From NCBI GenBank assembly GCA_013399695.1, contig VXAU01002306.1:269526-333525 (forward strand): DNA of 64,000 nt, written 5' to 3'. This document shows positions 26,711 to 40,691 of the stretch, piece by piece (position 1 is the first letter of the stretch; each line of letters begins with the position of its first letter). A program made the position numbers and the translations under genes. This DNA comes from Formicarius rufipectus. Taxonomy: Eukaryota > Chordata > Aves > Passeriformes > Formicariidae. The notes under the pieces are model-generated. The model did not search any database and had not been told where the DNA came from. It saw only the letters and a program-made list of their open reading frames with translations.

Positions 26711-26823
26711 TTCCTTTTAACACCAGACTGCCCTGTTGTCTCTCCACAGAGCTTTATGTTAACTCAGTGTGGACCAGACTGCCACTGCAAATGTAAAAAC
26801 GCAGATTTTCACACAAGCGGAGC

Positions 26824-26840
26824 AACACACACACACACAC
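26824..26840. repeat. (CA)n microsatellite
   Basis: About eight to nine CA dinucleotides in a row, followed by a short A run. It is a plain simple repeat. Confidence 0.95.
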
Positions 26841-29010
26841 AAAAAGGAATGAACCATGGGAATGAGCATTAGTACAGCAGCAAGTCAACAAGCCCAAAAT
26901 ACTTCTACATTGTGGATTAGGCCAAGAAAAAAACTTGTTACTCAAGGGTAAATATTCAGACATCCACTTTAACTGGGATACTTCATATTGACGGCCAATT
27001 TGGGACCAGGGTTGTGTCAGGCATCTTGACTTTTTAAGGAAATACAGCCTTGCACAGGCACATGGAAACTGCTCCGATAGTATGTGGCAATGGTAAGGGC
27101 AAGCAGCAAGGCTGAGGCAGGGAATGTGGGAAATCACAAATTTGGTTTCTGATTCTTGAATTCCCATTCAATGCATTAGGCACAAGACACACCTCTCTTG
27201 CTCAGCAGGACTGGGCTTCTTTTAATGTCTTTTCTGTTTCACATGCTGCAGAATCAGCACAGCTCTACTGCAAATTTCCAGTAGTTGTTGACAGTTTAAC
27301 CGGGCTCTATCTGTCCTCACAGCTCACTAGTTGCATTGTCTTGAGACTTCAGATGTATCCTGTACCTTGGGGCTCAGAGGGAACTTGGAAATCCAGGTCT
27401 TTGGTTATAGTGAAAGAAAATCTGTTAATAGCATTAAGAAGGAAAATAAACCCCAGAAGTAATTAAGTAAAACTTGTTTAGAAGAGCAAGAATTGCCTGG
27501 ACATTGCAATAGGAATGATGCTGAGGATGTGAATGTGTGTCCCCCCACATCTCATGAGTTTCTCCTCCCTGGCCCCCATCAAGAACTTCAACCATCTGAA
27601 AACCAGTCTGACAAAACACAATAATGGGATACTTATGCTGGGGTGATGGTTGCCTCAGACAAAATGCTTGTCCAATGGTACAACTTTTGGTGTTTAGATA
27701 AGTGCATCAGTCTAAATCCTCTGAGGTGGAAAAAGCAGAGTGCAGGGTGGGGGGACAGTGGTGGGCCATACACTTTGTCCCAGATGCTCAATGTGCTTTC
27801 TTTGATCCAAACTTTCTTGATGGATCTGACATAGCACAAATCATGGACCCCACCAGCACCTGTGAGGATTTCAGCTCTGCTGTACTACTTTTACGCACTC
27901 TTTATACCTCAACAAGTGCCAAAAAGAAGATGAGCCAAAACGTAAATGCAGCTCTAAAGGACATTTTGATGGCTGGAAAATACCTTCAATTTAGTGTATA
28001 CAATCCTAGAAACAAGCGCTATTTTCAGTATATTATGAGCACATACAGGTCTAGGAGATGATGTTACATGACAGAATTCAAGCAGTAAATGCTCTTAGTC
28101 TTTTTGAAAAGTCTAGAACTCTTTTTGACCAATCTAGCTTAGTCTTCTTCACTAAAATGCCAAGTTGTGGATCAAAGACTCAAGAGGGTGTTCACTTTCA
28201 GGCCTGAAAAGGCACATGTGCAGCAGTTCTCAAAGTTTGGATGCTTTTTTGCCACTGTATGCTCTCACAGGTATCTATTGCAAGCAGGAATCACTTTGTG
28301 CAACCTTTTAGCATGCACTTATTACATCAATGACCAAAAAAATACCTCATGGATATTCAGTCTCTGGCAAATTCTACCACATAGCTGAGAGGGCATTCAG
28401 CCTGCAGTCATTCTGTGCTGAGTGCCCAGCCTGTTCTCCCTGCCCATGGATGCTGCCTGGGCCACTGGAAGGGAAATGTGCAAACAACCAGTTTGCCAAG
28501 AAAGATGTAAACTGTACAGAAGACTGAAGACTAAAAACTATGCTGAAACTCTCATTTTGCATGTAGAAATACGAGTGCACATAGGACTGATTGAAGTCTT
28601 CTGCTTTTGATCTAAAAGCATGGTACTACTTCAGTGGGTTCACAGTCCTCCCTTTCACCTCCAGTCACCCGCACACTTCCCAACTTGCTCATAGTTAATC
28701 CTCCCCAAGCAAAGGACCTCACAAGTCACTACAACAAGGATGCACTGGAGGTGTATTCAGTGACTCCAGGGAGCAGCCCTCAGCCTGGCTTCCAGACAGG
28801 TTGCCAGCTCAGAGAGACAACAGACCTGTGGGCACAGGCTGTGGTGTGGCTCCAACACACCCTCCAAAATCTGTTCAAATGTCAACCATGAGCGTTGCAG
28901 AAAACTATCAGAGAAGGGTAAACAATGCAGTTCTCTCAGTCAGGGCTGTGCCTGCCACACCTCAGCAGCTCTCTGCCCCCAGTGCTGCTGTCCTGCCTGG
29001 TCACAGCAGG

Positions 29011-29040
29011 GTGTTTCAAACTGTTTCAAACTGTTTCAAA
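29011..29040. repeat. Three perfect copies of a 10-bp unit
   Basis: The unit ctgtttcaaa (first copy gtgtttcaaa) occurs three times head to tail and then stops. It is a very short minisatellite, with at most one base different between the units. Confidence 0.9.
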
Positions 29041-29942
29041 TACACAAGGACCCACGGGGACCCCCATGAATGCTGGTTATGAATGGCTGCAAGCCATCGG
29101 CCAAGGTGTTCTTCTGTTTTTCCTCCTCTGTAAATCACAGGGTGAGAGAATGAAATGCAGAAGGAAGAACAGCTGGAAAGAGCAATTAAGAAGATGTGGC
29201 ATCAAAAGCCATGCATTTTCTGTCTTGCCACACTGTGTCCTGGCTTTTTAATGCATTTATTACACTTGCTAGAGTGAAGTCTCATCTTTGTCCTGCAGAT
29301 CTTACTGAGCAATGAGTATTTACCTCAAAATTACTCTGAAGAGGAGAATTCTGTGCATCTCCTATTTATTCTGTTCCTGTCTACAGGCACAGTTATTCTG
29401 TTCTCTGACTGCCTTTTCCAGGTTCACACTGCACTCATTTTAGACTCCTAAAACAGTGAATTATCTGGACACTGGTGCCAACAACCTGGTCTCAAATGCA
29501 TTACTGTCTTGATAAGAAATTAAATATACAAGAAAACCTCCTATTATGACTTCTTTCTCGCACAGAACAGAATTTTAATAAAGATTTGGTTTCCTGGTGG
29601 CCTAAAAAAAAAACCTATTTTAAAATTAAGTCATAGACTAGAACTTGTCTTGGTGGCCATAACAACCTCCTTAGGCCTCACTTTTCCCCAGTGAAAACAG
29701 AGTCGCTGAACTACTCAGTAAGAGCTGCAAGTGAAAATATCTAGAGAAAGACATCTTTGTGTTAGGAAAGTTCTCAGTATATAACATAAATAACCTCATC
29801 ATGTTTTTAAAACACTGAAGGGGAGCAGGAGTTTCCTATTGGAGGTACCAGAAAGCATGAAGTCACACAGAAGAAATAGCTAAAGATGAGATGCTACTGA
29901 GTAACAGCAATGCTATCCCTTATCTCCCTCAGAGCTTGGTAA

Positions 29943-30255
29943 AGGGCTTTCCAGAGTCCTGCTGTGAATTTGTCTCAGTGTTTTTTAAGGGCCCTTAAAA
30001 ATGTCATTTGTCACAGAGTAAATCCTGGATGTCTGGTTACTTTCTACGGGGAATGCTCTTTGCTGGGCTGCAGCTTGCCAGGGGTCAAATATGACAGAAA
30101 TGAAGTGTTGCTAATAGTGATTGAAAAGGATTCCTACTGTTTGTGGCTGGTGCTGGTTATTAGAGAGGCCAAATTTGTGGGACAGAAAGCAGCAGGAGAC
30201 GGTAAACTTTCCCTAAGACTTACTAAACTTTGAGTCACCTCTGCTACCAGTGCCA
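29943..30255 (+). repeat. Diverged direct repeat, copy B
   Basis: This is the partner of the segment at 26368-26710, in the same orientation and about 3.5 kb downstream. Shared blocks include gtgttgctaatagtgattga, aaaaggattcc and actttgagtcacctct. The two copies have picked up independent substitutions and short indels, so the duplication is old. The plus-strand open frame at 29964-30233 lies inside this copy. It has no counterpart frame in copy A, where the longest frame runs on the other strand, so neither is likely to be coding. Confidence 0.8.
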
Positions 30256-33200
30256 TTCTGTCAGACCTATTTGGAGAAAACTGATATTATAATTACTAAT
30301 CTCAGTGAGGGCCTAATGTGCAACCTGAGGCACTCCTCTGCCAGCCATATAATTATGGATGGGCTGGGGAGACCTGCAGGCACTGCCTCTGCCCCTCACC
30401 CCTAAAACACACAGGATTAGGTTACCACTCTGCCCAGGCTGCTGAGGACAGGTAAGTGAGCAGCAAAGTCGCTGGCCTGCCATGGGAGAAAATTATTATT
30501 GTCAAAACTGACTGCCTGCTATTAAAGGTTTGAATGTCACCTCAAAAGAGTTCCTTTACAGACCCTTAAGTGGTGGCGTCTAGAGGGCTGTTTGAAGCAG
30601 GATTCACCTCCTCCTCAGGCAGCAAATATTGATGACTGGGAACATTTTTGGTTTGTTTCATTATTTCCCCCACCCCCTTCTCCACCCTACTGTTTCGGCA
30701 CCTGCTGGATTAAACTGGCACGTCAAATCTGTTTGGGCTGGATATAGTTTAACATTATCCTCTGTGGTCTCTTTTATGCCTTACAAACACATTTCTTCAA
30801 ACCCCAGGCACAGTTTATTGTCAACAAGTTCTGTGCTGAGGACATTCACAAAAAAGAGCTAACCCACGGATTTACAAAGAGAAATGGTAACTTCAAGCAG
30901 GCAAAGAACAAGGAAGTTGCACTTGAAAGCAACATCAAAAGAAGTGGACACACACCAAGGTCTCGATGCTGCAAACCCTGTATACATGTTGACTTAGACA
31001 AGTCAGTGGTCCTTCTGCAAGAGGTGGTATATTTCTGCCCAAAATTCAGTGTGGATAGGAACACTGTGCAGGATCTGGGCTGGAGAACCACAGCAGACTG
31101 ATCACCTTTTTGAGGTGCTGAGCAGGCTGCTGCCCTATTGATTCTTTAGCAATAGAGGGGGCTTAGCACCTCAGAGCATCAAATTTCCAAGTGTGGAAGA
31201 GACCTGGGCTCTGGAATGGATTAAAGTCACATGTGATGTATTTAGAAAGGCCTGAATTCAGTTTCATCTCTCAGTAACAGCAACCACCATTTATTCTGGT
31301 TACCACAATTCATTTGGACAGTGTTTACAATATCATCCCCTTCCTCCATTATTAGACAAACAACTTTGATAGGTAGCCTTTTATTTTTTACAGCATTTCA
31401 GAGCAGAATAAACGCACAGCCCAAGTTATTTATGGAGTGAGCTTTCTGTATGAGGTGCCTTTGCCAAGGAAGTGTGAATTCACATAGTGCACACGCTGTG
31501 TATGTTCAACTAGGCAACAGTGACCCAGCAGCCTGTGAGGAAGGGGAGAAAGAAAAAACACATGCAAGACACCATCTTTTACATGTCATGTCATCAGAAA
31601 ATCCTTCCTATAAACTTTAGGGAACTATGTGCCAAATAGCATTTTACTGACTCAGAAAAGTGATCAGTATGGGTATATAGGGGATTTTTCTGTTGGCTAC
31701 AGTAGCAAGACAAAAACCGGAGGCTTTATTTCCCTCTTTGTGCTTATTCCTTAGGGAATTCAATGTCATTTCTTTGGGACAGTGTGGCTGGCGTTTGGTG
31801 GCCATGAGTAATGCAGATGGTTACAGAAAGGCAGCCTCACTTGAAAGGGTTTTTCTAAAACTTTGGGATGAAGATGATTTTTTTTTTAATTGAAGAAAAA
31901 TAGATTCAGAGAAAAGGAGAAAGGTCAAAAAAAGGGGTTATTTCACATGATTTTGACATCATCTAATGCATAAAATCTTTTCTGTAGGCATGCTAGCAAC
32001 GGACTTATTTCAAAATTAACTAATTGACAAATTCTGATTCCCTTCTATAAACAGAAATTAACATTCAGGCCTTATCACTTTGATTTTAATTTTTTTCTTT
32101 CATTTTTGATTCTTCATCCCACCAATAATGGGCGATTACATGGCAAAGCTGCATAGACATCACCAAAGGAGCACTGGGTCACAGACTCAGAAGCTCATGG
32201 AACAATTTAACAGTCACAGTTAAATACATGCACAATTGTAAATGTTATCCATGCATGTCCTAATTTTGATTAAAGCACACCCAAAAATGACCAAATAACC
32301 AGCTCCTGTTGCCTCAACCACCACTGAGACTTCGAATTGTAAATGGTGGGGCCACAATTGAAAAATCCATCTCAGCTCCCCTCTAGTCCCCTGTATACGC
32401 ACAGGAGGAATAAACTCAGCACATCAGTAAATTAAAAGGCTAAACATCTCTCCAGAAATGAATCAAACAAACAAAAAACCCAAATAAATAGCACTGACTG
32501 CAACTCAGACGCCTTTGCCTTTTGGGATGAGTTCAGTTCAAGTGTTTACTGCATGTTCAAGATGGGAAGTTGATTTGAGGTCAGAAAAGTGAAGAAAAAC
32601 CTCAGAGGCTTCTCTGTGACAAAAACTGCAAGGACAGCATTATTGTCCTGCTCTAGGGACAGGTTTCTCAATATGACTAGGAAGTTTTGAAAAACCTGCT
32701 TCTGGTTTACATAGAAAATTTTGATCCTAAACCCAGATGAACAAAAAAACTCCACTCTGTGTTACTAAAGAGCAGCCAGTCCTCCCATTTCTCGCAAAGC
32801 ACTTTTAGAAACCATTCCCTTCATCTAGACAAGATCAAAAATTATGTTACTTCTTGCTGTAAAGTTAAATCATAATGCTAATTTCACATGTCATGTTACA
32901 AGAATGATTGATATAAATAAATCTGCGGTTGCTTGATAAGAAATATACAAACACGTCCCTTCTCTCTTAGAAAAGTTCATACAAGCCAAAGCCAAGCCTC
33001 TCATGTTTTTTATCAGATCATTCCTCATTTTGAATATTTTCCCACGACTTAGTGCATTTTTTAATAAAGTCTTTTTATAGGATAGGCTTCTCCTTGCACA
33101 GTTAATACTGGAGAAATCTCAGGTCTCCTTTCAAAATCTTTGAAACCAGACTTGATGCATTAACAAATATGAAAGATTACTTGTGTCACCCATCAATGTC

Positions 33201-36036
33201 TCTGCTCTTAAATCCTTCTCATTTATAGCACAGCAGCACCTAAGAGCCTTCCACATGACCCCTTGCACTAGATTCTCCCTACATAGCTCTGTAGGAAGGT
33301 GCTGTCTGGAAGATTTCAGACTCAGGAACTCTGATCTTCCAGTGACCTGTACACCTTTGTCTCCATATCTACAAGGAAGAGGATCTTTCAGCTCAGAGAT
33401 CAAGAAGACTGGCAGAAATCATTGTCTGTTCATCTGGATGTCAACACTTCCCGAAGTAGCCACACTCAGTGCTAAGCAATGTTTTGTTCAGGGTATGATG
33501 CCTTGTGTTTTAGGCTATAAAACCCTCACCTCTACATGGTTAAAGTAAGACTAATCTCTCAACAGTGGCAATTCTTCTGCAGTAGCATGATCTTCCCTCT
33601 GCATTGGATACTGCCAGGTTCAGAGGACAGGGAGACAAATCAGCACAGAGAACACTCTCAAAACTTGTCACCTTTTGTTAATACGGATAATTTTCAAATT
33701 TAGTCCCTTAAAACCTAAACACAGTACGTTTCTTTAAGCATTTCTCTTTGAGACTGAATCTCCTTGCAGCTGACATGTTTAATAGCATGCTGTTCTTCAT
33801 CTGTGTTCTTACACAAAATAGAAGCTGTACAAGACATGCAAAAGCACACAGAGTTACTCATGAACATATCTGCCCCAGGAGTCTAGTTTTACGGATTTCT
33901 CAACTGGCCATGGCATTCCCAGCTGTGCTGGAGTCTGAAATCACAGAGGTGAGGTGTGCTTTCTTAAAATAAACATCAACCTCGACTCCAGAGAAGACTC
34001 TTTGGTGTTATTCATTGCAGCTGTAGCTCACTATGTGAATATTCTCTCCAGGGAGGGGAGTAAGTCTCAGAGGGGATAAAGCTACCTTGGCCGAATTCAT
34101 AACAGAGCTGGCTTAAAGAGCTTTTCAGGGGGTGGACCTTGTAGAAGAGGGACTGAGACCAAAATAAGAGCATGGACCAGGAATTTGCAAGTGCTGTCTC
34201 CAGGGAGACAGTTATTGTCCTTGTGTAGCAGAAAATCTAAAAACTATTATGAGCTTCCTGCCAGCTTTTCTCCACCATGTCACGAACCAACAGTTTAAGA
34301 GAGGCTATAGTTCAAAACCCACCTTTCACATGTCATTTGTGCACCTAAAGGTTTTGTCCTCATGACTTGGGCAGCTACGTCTTCTAATCTGACATGGAAC
34401 GGGAGGGACTTGTTTACAGAGGGAATTATTTCCTTCTTTGCTGAGATGAGTTGCTCAGTGCTGACTTGTTTTATTACTTTTAAATTACAATCAAGTACAC
34501 TATAATTTGCCCAAGCTTGACAACTGCTTTCACTAGCTCTCAATATTTGCAAAAGCTCTTCAAGAAATGCACGGGACCCACTTTGGGATAGGAAAGCTTT
34601 CACACCTCAGCATACATAATTATAACACAAAAGATTTAACTCCTTTTTAGGTTTTTCTTGCTGTTCAACTCTCCCTTCAGGTTTTTTAACAACCATTTAG
34701 CACTAACATAGGTCTGTGGAGCAATGCATCCATCTTGTATCATACAAAGGTACATTTAATGTGGCAGTCTAGAGCGCTACCTTGAGCACACCATCATAGC
34801 CCAGTCCAACGTGTCAGACAAAATCCGTAGCCTTTAAAACATCACTCTGGGGAAAAGACCACAGTATAGTACACCTTCCATCTTATAATGTAAAGCCATT
34901 GTCCACGGCTGTTTTCACTACACGGGTGACATTTTCCACGTCTTTCTCAATTTAGGAAGGGGCTATTCCCCTTAAAGAAGGGAAAAGAAGCACCTAGTAT
35001 ACCTTTTCCCCATTCTTAGAAGAGATTTTGACCATTAACCCAGCTGTCAGACCTCCAGCAAAACAACCCAGTGGGATCCAGCAGATACTCTGATTTACAC
35101 CTGGCAGAGTGAGGTCGTTTACCCCTTGCTGTGCTGAGGGTTCTGAAGGACTGTATTTTCCCTTGGTTGGTTTTCTTGTGTGTGTGCCAACGCACAAACA
35201 TGCTGCTATGTGTTCATGGAAAAATTAGCGCTCTAGCAACATTGTTCCTTCTGAATGTGCAATCAGAAGCACAGTGCAAGAAATTCATGGAATACAATCC
35301 TCGGAGAATTTCCAAATCAATAGTCCCTTTATTTATATTGTAGCTACAGTCCGATTTATCGCTTACAAATATCCTTCATAATAAATAAAGGAAGGAAATG
35401 GAAATATTACACTGAAATTGTAATAATTCAGTGTTAGCTCTGTACATAATAAAGTTGCAGAGGGAATCTGTGCTTTTTTTGGTTGCCACTAAGCATCAAC
35501 AACAACTGATGGTCTTAAGTTAACAAGCTAATATTTCATCCATGGATACCAGAGTGATAATGGCTAAATATGCCAGTCGAGGGAATGAGCACATGTGCAG
35601 CTATTTGCCTGACACAACTTCTGCTGTCATGGCCTATTAAAACCGGTTTACATGTGCATGTCGAATTTGATGAATATGTATGTGACCTCTTTCATAGCTA
35701 TCACTCATTGGACTGTAGCCCTCATGGCAGAAAAAAACAGCACCTCTCATTAAACACAGCTTGAGTTGCAGGCATGTTATGTTAATATTCTTTCAGAACT
35801 TTAGGGGGTTTTCTTCTCCCTTTAATAAATCTATAGAATAAAATAATTTTAGAGTATAATTAAAAATAGACCAAACACTTTCCTATTTCTCTGCACTTTC
35901 ACTTGGTGAATATGTTTTCAAATTATCCTTCTCTAGTAGAGGAGATGGTAAATGAGTTTGTAGATGACATGCTCAATTGCCAGTAGCCAAATGCAACTTC
36001 TCTTATATAAGGTTTTGAACAGAACCAGGTATTTTA
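30256..36036. other. Unique AT-rich DNA, no gene seen
   Basis: No gene or named repeat is visible. The longest frames are 33183-33548 (plus, 121 codons) and 34295-34603 (minus, 102 codons), and neither matches a known protein. The AT-rich stretch at about 35340-35480 has mixed TAAT-type words but is less dense than the blocks at 11.8, 52.0 and 61.4 kb. Confidence 0.75.
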
Positions 36037-36147
36037 AAACCAAAAGAAAAAAACAAAACAAAACAAAACAAACAAACCAAAACAACAACAAAACCCCCCA
36101 AAACAAAACAAACAAAAAAACACCAAAATAAACCCAAACCAAACCTA
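36037..36147. repeat. A/C-rich low-complexity tract
   Basis: The plus strand is almost only A and C, made of AAAAC, AAAC, CAAC and CCAAA units in irregular order. The flanks do not resemble CR1. It is the same texture as the tracts at 1.8 and 44.7 kb. The complementary strand shows long hydrophobic open frames that are an artefact of composition. Confidence 0.9.
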
Positions 36148-39100
36148 CAGAAACCAGAGGAGATGTTTTAGGTAAAGGGGGACTGCCTGTCTTGAATATC
36201 ATACTTGACCCAAATTGAAATCGTATTAGCTACTAGAGTCTAAACACAAGCAGTGAATGTCCATGTTACCTTGCAGTTATCTCACTTTTTCTGCGCCTAG
36301 ATTGAAGGAGAACTGCAATTATGATACAGAAAGTGCTTTTACCAGATTTCCTATAGAAATTGTAAGACCTCAAGAGGCAGAGGAAAGCGTCCAAGCTTTT
36401 GGTGTTTATGAGAATCCAAATGAACCTTTGAATCTTTTGAGGTTTCTTCATTGCTGTTTGAAAAGCATAAATTATGGACTAAAAGCAAGGATGCAGCCAG
36501 ATTGTGCAGTGCATATATGGCAAATATTTACTCACACGAGCATTTCCACTCCATCTGCTCTGCAGATAGAGTAAATATTTCACAAACTGACACTTAATTT
36601 GGTAGTACCAAACCAGAAAAGGCACATCCACTTAGGCATTGGCACTTCGTACCATCCACAATGAAAACCACAATCTTCTCCCGGTTATGTGGGTTTGATA
36701 CACCAGCAACTGGAAGTCATGGGTAGGTTTGCACCACCCTACAACAAACACAGAATTGAATGCATTAATTTTTGCAGGGACTTTTGCTGGATTGCAGCCC
36801 ACCACTGCCTCACTCAATGGTCCATTTGAGAGAGTCCCAGCTCAGCACCAGAACCCAGAGGTGCCTATAACCAGAGGGATCACTTCTGTTTCATTCACAA
36901 TGAGCCCTCATTTCTTATCACTCATCTGGGTCTTTCAAATCCAGATAGTTTGGGATTCTTGATTCAGACCCCTAATAAATGACCAGAATCTGTTTGTTTG
37001 ACTGCTAAAACCGAACCCTCGTGCTCAGCAGAGGCATGCTGTGAGTAAGGTAACAAAAATTCAGTAAGTGACTGAAGATAGCACTAAACTGATGTGATGG
37101 TGTTAGATACTTTCTGGAGTGAAAATAGAGCGTGAAAGAAAAATGGATTTAAATTCCACTTTGGTGAGGAAAAAAAAAAAAAAAGGAGAAAAAAATCCAC
37201 CATGGTAATTTTCACAGCATTTTAAAATGTTCTAAAATAAAATGTCATAAATGTGGTCTAATTCCTACTTATGCCTCTTCTGTCTCGGTATTTATTTTGC
37301 CAATATCAAAACCTTCTAAATGAGGTAACAATATTTCACTTTGATTATCAGGGGGGTTGTTACATTTATTTTTACTTCTATTTTTTATTTATTTCATTAT
37401 AGTTATTAATTATACCTTTTTATTTCACAATGTTAAAAGAAAAATGAATTTTTTCAATGTTCCCATATCAATTGCTAGGGATTTTTTTTGGTTTTTTTTG
37501 TGATTTGCACTTTGAAGCATATTTTGAAATGATTGCCCTTCTCTATAAGTCAGTCTGAAAACAAAATTAGAATTCTTAGATGTTCCATTATTTATTTACC
37601 CAGAGAAGTATCTTCTGCAACTGAAAAGTTCCCAAGACAACAGAACTGAAAGAAAATAAAATTGACAAGAAAAAGAAGGAGAGGAAAAAATTCAAGTTGC
37701 TTCAATGTTCAAGTTAGATTAGATAGCAAGACCTAATCTGACCCATGGGGGACATTTATATTAGCTGAAATTCCTGCCCAAAACCTAAATGAAGACAAGC
37801 AACCTAAACCATCCCAGTTACACCTAGCAAACTGATAATGGAAAGAGCTAAATTTTCTCATGAGGGTGGTGCAGTCTGAAGACATGAATGCCACATCATT
37901 TATAAAAAATTGAATTTTTTTCTTCTCTAAACAGGTGTATTTTTCTATAAGAAAGAGACATCAGCTCTAGCAATAGAGATATATTAATTTTCAGCTTCTT
38001 TTCATTAATGCAACAGAATTGTAGGTGCTGACAAAGGTTTGAATCTCATGCCACCTGGATAAGAAACTGAGATGGAAAAGCACCACTGGCTCTGTTCCCT
38101 GCCATGATGAGACAGATCCCACACTGTGGACTCCCATGCAGCAGCTAATTCCTGGGCATGGGTCAGAATTTGTGGTGTTGAACATCTGTGCTAGACATGC
38201 TTGTCTTGCTCTCATATTCTCCCATCCCTGTTCTGGGACAGCAAGATTCAACTGATCAGCCTGACACGTGGCCTGAGGATTGTAGGGCATCCCCATAACT
38301 GAGTATAAGGATGGTACAGATGAAACCGGATCTACCTATGTTGTATTTGTTTGATTTTGTTGTTTTGTTTGTTTGGTTGTTTGGTTGGTTGGTTGGTTTT
38401 TTTAAGAAACCTGATCTAACTGTGGTTTTTTTCCTGTTTGATTTTGTTTTCTTTTAAATAAAGAAAGATGTGGTATTCCTACAACTCATCTGTGCAGCAC
38501 ACGGTTCCCACTGCATCCTTACCATCCTTTCCAGGTTTTTCTGACACATTTCTCCCTGTCATATCTGAATTGTCACTCCTTGCAACATGAGCATAAAAAC
38601 TAAAAACAAAGAAACAGAAAAATTCTGAACAGTCAAACCAGTTATTTTACCCTATATAATCCCACTGTTTCCAATTTTCTTTAGGTTTTGGAAAATACTC
38701 CTGTTGCCCCAAGTGGCAGGGAACCTCAGACAAGGTTTGTGAGAAAAATCCTTCTTAAGCCACTTGCCCTGAAACACTGGATTTCATTCTCAGCCCGTTT
38801 CTGAAGGGAATCCATGAAAAATGCAAAAGCAGGACAAGGCAGCTGGTTGTGCTTTCCCATCCTACCAAAACAGCCTTCACAGCAGCATGTCCAAAACAGT
38901 CCTTAAAATGTTTGTCCATACATAGTCCCACAACACCTGCTCTGGATTGCACATCCCCTTTTGGAGTATATCTAAGGTGAGGTTGCTTACATGCTCCAAG
39001 TTCAGTTAGGGATGTAGGTCTATGCAAAATGAGCTCATAAATTCCAATTGTCGCAGATGCTAAGCATGCAAAAATGCCACACAAATTCTTCTGGAAATAC

Positions 39101-40499
39101 AAATGTCAGGAATAGCAATGTCACTGTAAACCAGCTAATTACAAAAAAACCCCGCAACCTTGACTGATTCAAAGAAAAAAACAGAAATAGATATGACATA
39201 ACTTATGGACTTGATAAGGAAAAATACTGCCAGGATACCAGAAATAGGTGACAAACTCAAAAAGTATCCACTCCAGCTCAGCACAGGAACTGGTATACAT
39301 AGAGAGCTTTCCACTGTCTGTTTCAAAGGTTAGAAAATGTCCATATCAAATTACAGGGCACTACACACTTTCTGTGTCAGCTCTTACTTAATTAAAGTAA
39401 TATTGAAATAAAATGTTCCTGTCATATTTCCCTGTGGCCAAAGAGAAGTATAGGAGTGTCTATTCTGAGTCTCTGGAATGAGATACACATTTTCCTTTAA
39501 ACGGACACTTTCTGGGTACATATCAAGATAATTTAAATAAAACTAAATTTAATTCAATAAAAATCTTATCTGTCTCACATGGAATAAAACAAAGAAGAGT
39601 TTAAAAGATCCCCAGGGTAATCTTCTGGTACCCACATTTATAGCCAAACATGCAATCTCTGCTAATAACTCTTATTTACATATATATTAAACACGTATAC
39701 CATTAGGAGATAAGTACGTATTGATAGAGCCATGAAGTTTAGTGTTTTCTTTGAACACATATTTCTAAAGTAAGTACCTTACTCACAATTTAATAGAAAT
39801 TCTGGTTAATTTAGAGACTATGAACTAGATATATATTTCTAGATGTTCCTGGGAAGTTCAATCTTTGAAAAAAAACAGAAAGTTGTCAGAAATGGGTATG
39901 GAAGAAAAAGAAATTTGGAATTTCAAGGGACAGAGAAAAATTGGTGTTTCAAAGGAGAAATGTACTCAGTCACTCATCAGGAGTAAAGAATAAACCCGAA
40001 ACTTTCAAATATACCTTTCCTATCTCCCAAGAACCAGTGGAAAGATCTTTCTCTACCTAAGCCCTTTTTCCTCACTATTTGATATAAAACTGAAAGATCA
40101 TTGAACTGAATTTCAGAAACCTATGCTTTACCCTGAAAGTAAAATGAACACTGAAAGAGAAAGCAAAATTAGAATTTTAGGATTAAATATGGTCTGAGCT
40201 AAGACTTGAGCATGGCAAGTCTGATTGCATTCACTGAAACGGACAAAGTGAAGTCTTCTTGATCCAAAAAAATACTTCTACAGGAAAATGGCTAAATAGT
40301 AATTTTCAAAAAAACTTGGAACTTTAGAACTGCAGATTTCGAAAGCTGCTGCATTCTGCAGGGCTTACTAAGTGTTTTTATAAATGCAACCTTTGGAATT
40401 CAGAAACACTTCTCTCTCAATCAAAGTATTTGTTGGCACCACCAAATGCTCTCTAAAGAGGTTTACAATGTACAATTTGATGCATGGGTAAAGGTCATG
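36148..40499. other. Unique AT-rich DNA with simple repeats, no gene seen
   Basis: No gene is supported. The stretch holds an A15 run at 37170-37184, a very AT-rich region at about 37200-37510 and a T/G-rich tract that is listed separately. Open frames at 36257-36574, 37991-38296 and 38755-39102 give no recognisable proteins. Confidence 0.75.
38341..38456. repeat. T/G-rich low-complexity tract
   Basis: The plus strand reads TTTG, TTGG and GGTT units in irregular order up to about 38404, then a weaker T-rich continuation to 38456. It is the reverse-strand equivalent of the A/C-rich tracts elsewhere in the window. Confidence 0.85.
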
Positions 40500-40691
40500 A
40501 GTCACTTTTTGAGAAACTAGCTGCACCTGGAGCCTGGCCTCTCTGCTGGAACAGTGACATCCTCCAGGGTTCCTGCATCTGCCACCCAGCCCTGGGGGTC
40601 CCTGAGCTGCCTGCACCCCAGCACTGCTGTGTGGTCATGCACCACTCCCAGGATAACCCAAGCTGGTCAGCATGTGCTGAACGGTGGTATT
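40500..40691. other. GC-richer unique flank of a CR1 3' end
   Basis: This stretch is clearly GC-richer than the region to its left and leads directly into the CR1 fragment. No protein is recognisable from the overlapping plus frames at 40484-40781. It may be the pre-insertion flank of the CR1. Confidence 0.5.

Larger units (their letters stand above)
26711..29942. other. Unique DNA between the two direct repeats, no gene seen
   Basis: The stretch holds a (CA)n microsatellite at about 26824-26840 and a triplicated 10-mer at 29011-29040. About 28620-29090 is somewhat GC-richer than the surroundings. Open frames such as 26754-27167 (minus, 137 codons) and 27702-28061 (plus, 119 codons) yield nothing recognisable. 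Confidence 0.7.

Noticed and set aside
35933..36202. Hydrophobic minus-strand open frame resembling a membrane protein
   Set aside because: Its Phe/Leu/Val-rich part is the complement of an A/C-rich low-complexity tract.
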